Part shown: positions 35,929 through 39,553 of the stretch, one piece after another
Layout of the letters: the number at the start of each line of letters is the position of its first letter
How positions within the stretch are numbered: the stretch's first letter is position 1
Origin: Desulfarculus sp.
GTDB lineage: Bacteria > Desulfobacterota > Desulfarculia > Desulfarculales > Desulfarculaceae
DNA length: 39,553 bases
Assembly (NCBI GenBank): GCA_016218705.1
Contig: JACRDC010000048.1
Coordinates: forward strand, 1 to 39,553
Direction of reading: 5' to 3'
The notes under the pieces: model-generated
Told to the model about the DNA's origin: nothing
The model's database searches: none
The model's input: the letters and a program-made list of their open reading frames with translations, nothing else
Program-made: the position numbers and the translations under genes

Positions 35929-37110
35929 CTACCTCTCCACGATCAGGGCCGCGCCCTGGCCGCCGCCGATGCACAGGGTGGCCAGGCCCAGGCCGGCGCC
36001 CCGCTTCTGCATCTCGAACAAGAGCGTCACCAGGATGCGCGCGCCGCTGGCGCCGATGGGGTGCCCCAGGGCGATGGCCCCGCCGTTGACGTTGACGATC
36101 TCGCGCTTGAAATTAAGCTGGCGGATGACCGCCTCGGCCTGGGCCGCGAAGGCCTCGTTGGCCTCGATGAGGTCGAAGTCGGCCGGGGTGCAGCCGCACT
36201 TGGCCATGGCCGCCTTGGTGGCGGCCACCGGGCCGATGCCCATGTAGGCCGGGTCCACGCCGCCCCAGCCATAGGCCTTGATCTTGGCCAGCACCGGCAG
36301 ACCCATGGCCTTGGCCGTTTCGGCGGTGGTGACCACCAGGGCCGCGGCGCCGTCGTTGATGCCGCTGGCGTTGCCGGCCGTGACCGTGCCACCCTTCTTG
36401 AAGGCCGGGGCCACCTTGGCTAAAGACTCCGGCGTGGCGCCGAAGCGGGGGTGCTCGTCGGTGTCGCAGACCTTGGGGTCGCCCTTCTTCTGGGGCACCA
36501 GCACGGGCACGATCTCGTCCTTGAAGCGGCCAGAGGTCACGGCCTTCTCGGCGTTCAACTGGCTGGCCAGCGCCAGGGCGTCCTGGTCGGCGCGGGTGAT
36601 ACCGTACTTCTCGGCCACGTTCTCGGCGGTGATGCCCATGTGGTAGCCGTTGAAGATGTCGGTGAGCCCGTCGAAGACCATGGTGTCCACCATCTTGGTG
36701 TCGCCCATGCGGGCGCCCCAGCGGGCGCTTTTAAGCACGTAGGGGGCCTGGCTCATGTTCTCGGTGCCGCCGGCCACCACGATCTTGCAATCGCCGCACA
36801 TCACGGCCTGGGCGGCCAGCATGACGCTTTTGAGCCCCGAGGCGCAGACCTTGTTGATGGTGAAGGCGCCCGCCTCCACGGGGATGCCCGCGCCCAGCTC
36901 CACCTGACGGGCCACGTTCTGGCCCAGGCCGGCGTTCAGGACGTTGCCGTAGATCAGCTCGTCCACCTGGCCGGGCTCCACCTGGGCCCTTTTCAGGGCC
37001 TCCTTCACCGACGTCACGCCCAAGGTCACGGCCGGGACGTCGCTGTACATGCCGCCGAACCGTCCCACCGCCGTGCGGGCGGCGCCCACGATCACCACTT
37101 CCTTCAACAT
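35929..37110 (-). CDS. Thiolase (acetyl-CoA acetyltransferase) 1
   Basis: A 393-residue thiolase: cleaves 3-ketoacyl-CoA with CoA, or runs the Claisen condensation of two acetyl-CoA. Acylated Cys89 (INKVCASG), His350 ([11 protein letters not shown]) and proton-donor Cys380 (LCIGGGQG) are all present. Other family marks are [11 protein letters not shown] and [18 protein letters not shown] 37110 was chosen because GGAG lies 6 nt upstream; an in-frame ATG at 37122 has no Shine-Dalgarno. It follows thiolase 2, with the five-hairpin array between the genes. Confidence 0.93.
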   Translation of the reverse strand: MLKEVVIVGAARTAVGRFGGMYSDVPAVTLGVTSVKEALKRAQVEPGQVDELIYGNVLNAGLGQNVARQVELGAGIPVEAGAFTINKVCASGLKSVMLAAQAVMCGDCKIVVAGGTENMSQAPYVLKSARWGARMGDTKMVDTMVFDGLTDIFNGYHMGITAENVAEKYGITRADQDALALASQLNAEKAVTSGRFKDEIVPVLVPQKKGDPKVCDTDEHPRFGATPESLAKVAPAFKKGGTVTAGNASGINDGAAALVVTTAETAKAMGLPVLAKIKAYGWGGVDPAYMGIGPVAATKAAMAKCGCTPADFDLIEANEAFAAQAEAVIRQLNFKREIVNVNGGAIALGHPIGASGARILVTLLFEMQKRGAGLGLATLCIGGGQGAALIVER

Positions 37111-37199
37111 GTCGTTCTCCATATATTGAGGTTCTTGCGAAGAGGATGCCTTCCCAGGGGTAAGGCTCCCTCGCTCGCCCAGGGCAAGCTACTTCCTCT

Positions 37200-37348
37200 G
37201 GCGGTCAAAGCCGTCCTGGCTTTGACCGCCTATCAGCCGGGCAAAAGCGCGGTTTTGCCCGGCCTCCCGGGCGCTTTCGCGCCCGGCGGGCCATCCATGG
37301 CCCGCTCGCCAAAATGCGCTCAAGCTCAATGCTTGACCGCATTTTGGC
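37200..37348. repeat. Array of five consecutive strong hairpins between two thiolase genes
   Basis: In order: ggcggtcaaagcc/ggctttgaccgcc (13 bp, 37200-37230); ccgggcaaaa/ttttgcccgg (10 bp, 37237-37262); ccgggcgc/gcgcccgg (8 bp, 37267-37286); gcgggcca/tggcccgc (8 bp, 37286-37305); gccaaaatgcg...cgcattttggc (37308-37348: 11 bp, one mismatch, then 6 bp). The last ends 1 nt before the thiolase 2 stop. Two weaker hairpins may precede (37148-37166 and 37173-37189). Almost all of the ~150 bp is base-paired. The final unit belongs to the palindrome family at 20308 and 39286. Confidence 0.85.
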
Positions 37349-37349
37349 A

Positions 37350-38531
37350 TTACATGTTCTCCAGGATCAGGGACACCGCCTCGCCGCCGCCCAGGCACAG
37401 GCTGGCCATGCCCAGGGCCGCGCCCCTATCCTTCAGGGCGTGGATCAGGGTGGTGAGCACCCGCGCGCCGGAGCCGCCGATGGGGTGGCCGATGGACAAG
37501 GCCCCGCCAAGGACGTTGACCTTGGCCGGGTCCAGGTCCAGGGTGCGCTGCACCGCCACCGAGGAGGCGGCAAAGGCCTCGTTGACCTCCATCAGGTCAA
37601 TGTCGCGGGGCTTCAATCCCTGCTTGGCGCAGACCTTGGGGATGGAGTTGATGGGCGCCACCAGGACGTACTTGGGGTCAATGCCCGCCGCGCCCTGGGC
37701 GCCGATCTTGACCAGGGGCTTGAGGCCCATGGCGCGGGCCTTGTCGGCGCTCATCACCACCACCGCCGCCGCGCCGTCGTTGAGGCTACTGGCGTTGCCC
37801 GCCGTAACCGTGCCGCCTTCTTTCTTGAACACCGGACGCAGCCGGGCAAGCACCTCGGCCGAGGTGGCGCGGATGCCCTCGTCCTGGGTCACCAGCTTGG
37901 GCTCGCCCTTCTTCTGGGGCACCGGGACGGGCACGATCTGGGCGGTGAAGCGCCCCTCCTCCTGGGCCTTGAGCGCCTTGCCGTAGGATTCCAGGGCGAA
38001 TTGGTCCTGGTCGGCGCGGGTGACGCCGTATTTTTCGGCGCAGAGTTCGGCGCTCATGCCCATGTGAAAATCGTTGAGGTGGTCCCACAGGCCGTCGTGG
38101 ATCATGGAGTCCACGGCCTTGCCGTCGCCCATGCGGTAGCCGCCGCGCTGCTTGAGCAGCAGGTAGGGCGCGTTGGTCATGGACTCCATGCCGCCGGCCA
38201 CCACCACCTGGGCGTCGCCGGTGGCCACGGCCTGGGCGGCCAGCATCACGGCCTTGAGGCCGGAGCCGCAGACCTTGTTGACCGTGATGCAGCCCACGTC
38301 TTGGGGTAGCCCCGCGCGCAGCGAAACCTGGCGGGCCGGGTTCTGGCCCAGGCCGGCGGGCAGCACGTTGCCCATGATAAGCTCGTCCACGTCCTCTTTG
38401 GCCAGCCCCGCCCGGGCGATGGCCTCGTTGACGGCCACCACGCCCAACTCCAGGGCGCTCAGGGAGGCGAAGGCCCCCTGGAAGGCCGCCACCGGGGTGC
38501 GGCAGGCGCTGACGATGACAACTTCCTTCAT
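37350..38531 (-). CDS. Thiolase (acetyl-CoA acetyltransferase) 2
   Basis: A 393-residue thiolase, the same length as thiolase 1 but clearly diverged. Catalytic residues: Cys88 (VNKVCGSG), His349 (LSIGHPIGGSG), Cys379 (LCLGGGEA). It also has NEAFAASSVAVQRTLDL and GNASSLNDGAAAVVV. Paired thiolases in a cluster may serve different chain lengths or directions. ATG 38531 has AAGGAG about 8 nt upstream; a GTG at 38540 is too close to that site. The gene lies 56 nt after the WYL-type regulator. Confidence 0.93.
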   Translation of the reverse strand: MKEVVIVSACRTPVAAFQGAFASLSALELGVVAVNEAIARAGLAKEDVDELIMGNVLPAGLGQNPARQVSLRAGLPQDVGCITVNKVCGSGLKAVMLAAQAVATGDAQVVVAGGMESMTNAPYLLLKQRGGYRMGDGKAVDSMIHDGLWDHLNDFHMGMSAELCAEKYGVTRADQDQFALESYGKALKAQEEGRFTAQIVPVPVPQKKGEPKLVTQDEGIRATSAEVLARLRPVFKKEGGTVTAGNASSLNDGAAAVVVMSADKARAMGLKPLVKIGAQGAAGIDPKYVLVAPINSIPKVCAKQGLKPRDIDLMEVNEAFAASSVAVQRTLDLDPAKVNVLGGALSIGHPIGGSGARVLTTLIHALKDRGAALGMASLCLGGGEAVSLILENM

Positions 38532-38587
38532 GTTATGCACTCCTTGCGGGGATGGGGCCGCTGTCCAAAGCCATTGCCACCCAGGCC

Positions 38588-39250
38588 TCAGCCGCTGGCC
38601 TGGGCCGGCTGGGGCGGCGAAAAGAAGGGCGTGGAGATCACCCGGCGCACCCGGGCCAGGGCCACCAGGCCGGGATTGGCCGACTCCAGGCCCCCAGCCT
38701 CCAGGAACAGGGCGCCCTCGCGCAGAAGCAGGCGCTGGGGGTCCACGGTAAGGTGCTGTTCCACCTCGGCAGCCGACTCCATCACCAGCACCACCCGCCG
38801 GCCCTGCTCAATGGCCGGCAGCAGTTGGTGCAACACCGCCGGCGCGCAGCCGAAGCCGTCGGCCACCACCAGTTCCTCCAGGGCGTCCTGGAACAGGGGA
38901 CGCACCTGCTCGGGCAGGTTGGCCACCAGGCTCTCCAGGCCGGCCAGGGCGCCCATGGCCAGGGCGAAGTCGCTCAGACGCGTGAGCTGGCGCACGGCCA
39001 GGATCAGGGCGAACAAATCCGACAGGCTCATGCCGCCCACGCTGAAGGTCAGCTCCTTGTCCAGCACGAAGCCGCCGTTCTTGCGCGAGTGGTGGAAGGT
39101 GAAGCCCATGGCCGCCAGGCGGTCGCGGTCCTTGTAGAGCTGGCGGCGGGAGATGCGGTAATGCCGGCACATCTGTTCGGGGCTGCGGCGGGGGTGGGCC
39201 TTGATGTCGCAGATCATGCCCATAAGCCTGGCCAGCCGGCGGCTGTTCAT
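38588..39250 (-). CDS. HTH/WYL-like transcriptional regulator
   Basis: A 220-residue protein. The N-terminal winged helix-turn-helix is MNSRRLARLMGMICDIKAHPRRS, CRHYRISRRQLYKDRDRLAAMGF (about 1-60), of the HTH_11 type used by WYL regulators. The rest has the WYL-like pattern (FSVGGMSLSDLFALILAVRQLTR; LTVDPQRLLLREGALFLEAGG), although a literal W-Y-L triad is absent. ATG 39250 has GGGAG five bases upstream. As first gene of the leftward acyl-CoA cluster it may control those genes. Upstream is a copy of the dispersed hairpin. Confidence 0.75.
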   Translation of the reverse strand: MNSRRLARLMGMICDIKAHPRRSPEQMCRHYRISRRQLYKDRDRLAAMGFTFHHSRKNGGFVLDKELTFSVGGMSLSDLFALILAVRQLTRLSDFALAMGALAGLESLVANLPEQVRPLFQDALEELVVADGFGCAPAVLHQLLPAIEQGRRVVLVMESAAEVEQHLTVDPQRLLLREGALFLEAGGLESANPGLVALARVRRVISTPFFSPPQPAQASG

Positions 39251-39285
39251 GGCCACTCCCACCATGGGTGAAACCGGCCCTCCTA

Positions 39286-39356
39286 CCAATTTGCGCTCAG
39301 GCGATCGGTTTGATCGCAAATTGGCAAGCGGACCTTGGATGGCTTTGCGGGCCATC
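39286..39356. repeat. Palindrome, copy C of the dispersed hairpin family, with flanking hairpin
   Basis: Stem ccaatttgcg/cgcaaattgg (10 bp perfect, 39286-39295 and 39315-39324) with an inner tca/tga step and a cgatcg in the loop. It continues with caagcggaccttggatggc and a gatggc/gccatc hairpin (39338-39356). On the opposite strand, the array at 37286-37348 has the same order: hairpin, gagcgggccatggatggcc. So part of the array is homologous to this locus. Confidence 0.65.
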
Positions 39357-39432
39357 TAGCAATAGCCGATACATAGCCGAGAAAACAAGTTAAGTCAAGG
39401 TGCCGCGCCTGAGTGTGTTAGCAACGCAATAG

Positions 39433-39553
39433 TGTCCCCTTCAATTGCAAAGCTAAAATGTCCCCTTCATGGGAGACATAATAAGCATGAGCCAATCGGA
39501 GAGGGGACGGCACCACGCCTTGCGGATGGTGCTTGAGGGCAGGATCAGCCTGA
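39433..39553 (+). mobile_element. Left end of a probable insertion sequence, cut by the window edge
   Basis: Two direct copies of tgtccccttca (39433-39443 and 39459-39469) precede an ORF whose first residues resemble the helix-turn-helix start of ISNCY/IS481-type transposases. AT-richer sequence than the neighbours also begins here. The right end and target duplication lie outside, so the family is a guess. Confidence 0.45.
39487..39553 (+). CDS. 5' end of a probable transposase (partial)
   Basis: ATG 39487 opens 22 codons to the window edge (MSQSERGRHHALRMVLEGRI followed by SL). A start of this kind (short polar N-terminus, then a helix ending in xxGxxS) is common in helix-turn-helix domains of ISNCY-group transposases, where a helix of the form L.LV..G..S..EAA follows. 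Only the first helix is visible. GGGAG lies about 12 nt upstream. The frame is open at the edge. Confidence 0.4.
   Translation, partial: MSQSERGRHHALRMVLEGRISL

Noticed and set aside
37200-37348. CRISPR array
   Set aside because: The successive units are different palindromes without a constant repeat or spacers, so it is not CRISPR.

Overview
The window is about 39.5 kb of GC-rich (roughly two-thirds G+C by eye) bacterial chromosome. The gene content points to a strictly anaerobic member of the former Deltaproteobacteria (Desulfobacterota), plausibly near Desulfarculus. This is inferred from a ferredoxin-linked 2-oxoacid oxidoreductase (delta-alpha-beta-gamma order), clustered acyl-CoA degradation genes, DsrE-like sulfur proteins, a CheW/CZB protein and high GC. 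No rRNA is present, so the taxonomy is not proven.

Left part (1-12.9 kb): a tRNA-Pro(GGG) with its own promoter and terminator, an ABC-F ATPase, a FapA/DUF342 protein, several uncharacterised proteins, a secreted parvulin-like/TPR protein, a TldD metallopeptidase followed by a BPL_N (glutamine-amidotransferase-like) protein, and an exported rhodanese-fold protein without the catalytic Cys. The gaps hold dispersed palindromic repeats (REP/REPIN-like, core gggcggggataaaccccgccc) and a 99-bp tandem repeat.

Centre (12.9-28.5 kb): a DUF493 protein; a tight vorDBAC-type operon followed by an ACT-domain protein; a CheW protein with a zinc-binding CZB domain inserted; an unusual operon of a heparinase II/III-like protein plus three small DsrE/F/H-like proteins; then ppx/gppA-like, guaB, guaA, dnaE and a small lipoprotein in one direction (guanine nucleotide synthesis and replication).

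Right part (28.5-39.3 kb), nearly all on the minus strand: a WYL-type regulator, two thiolases, an enoyl-CoA hydratase, an acyl-CoA dehydrogenase, a lower-GC pRiA4b ORF-3/TnpR-like gene, a chimeric gene remnant, a CGGC-domain protein, MeaB, an XRE-cupin regulator, a second acyl-CoA dehydrogenase and rmlA. Together these supply three enzyme types of the beta-oxidation spiral (dehydrogenase, hydratase, thiolase). The 3-hydroxyacyl-CoA dehydrogenase, CoA ligase and the mutase partner of MeaB are not in the window. The intergenic DNA here is rich in strong hairpins, including five consecutive ones between the thiolases. The right edge enters what looks like the left end of an insertion sequence.

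The least explained structures are the hairpin array and its dispersed relatives, the in-frame meaB/acyl-CoA-dehydrogenase scar at 32748-32870, and the heparinase-like/DsrE-like operon. Start codons were chosen from visible Shine-Dalgarno sequences and family alignment from memory; no database search was run.
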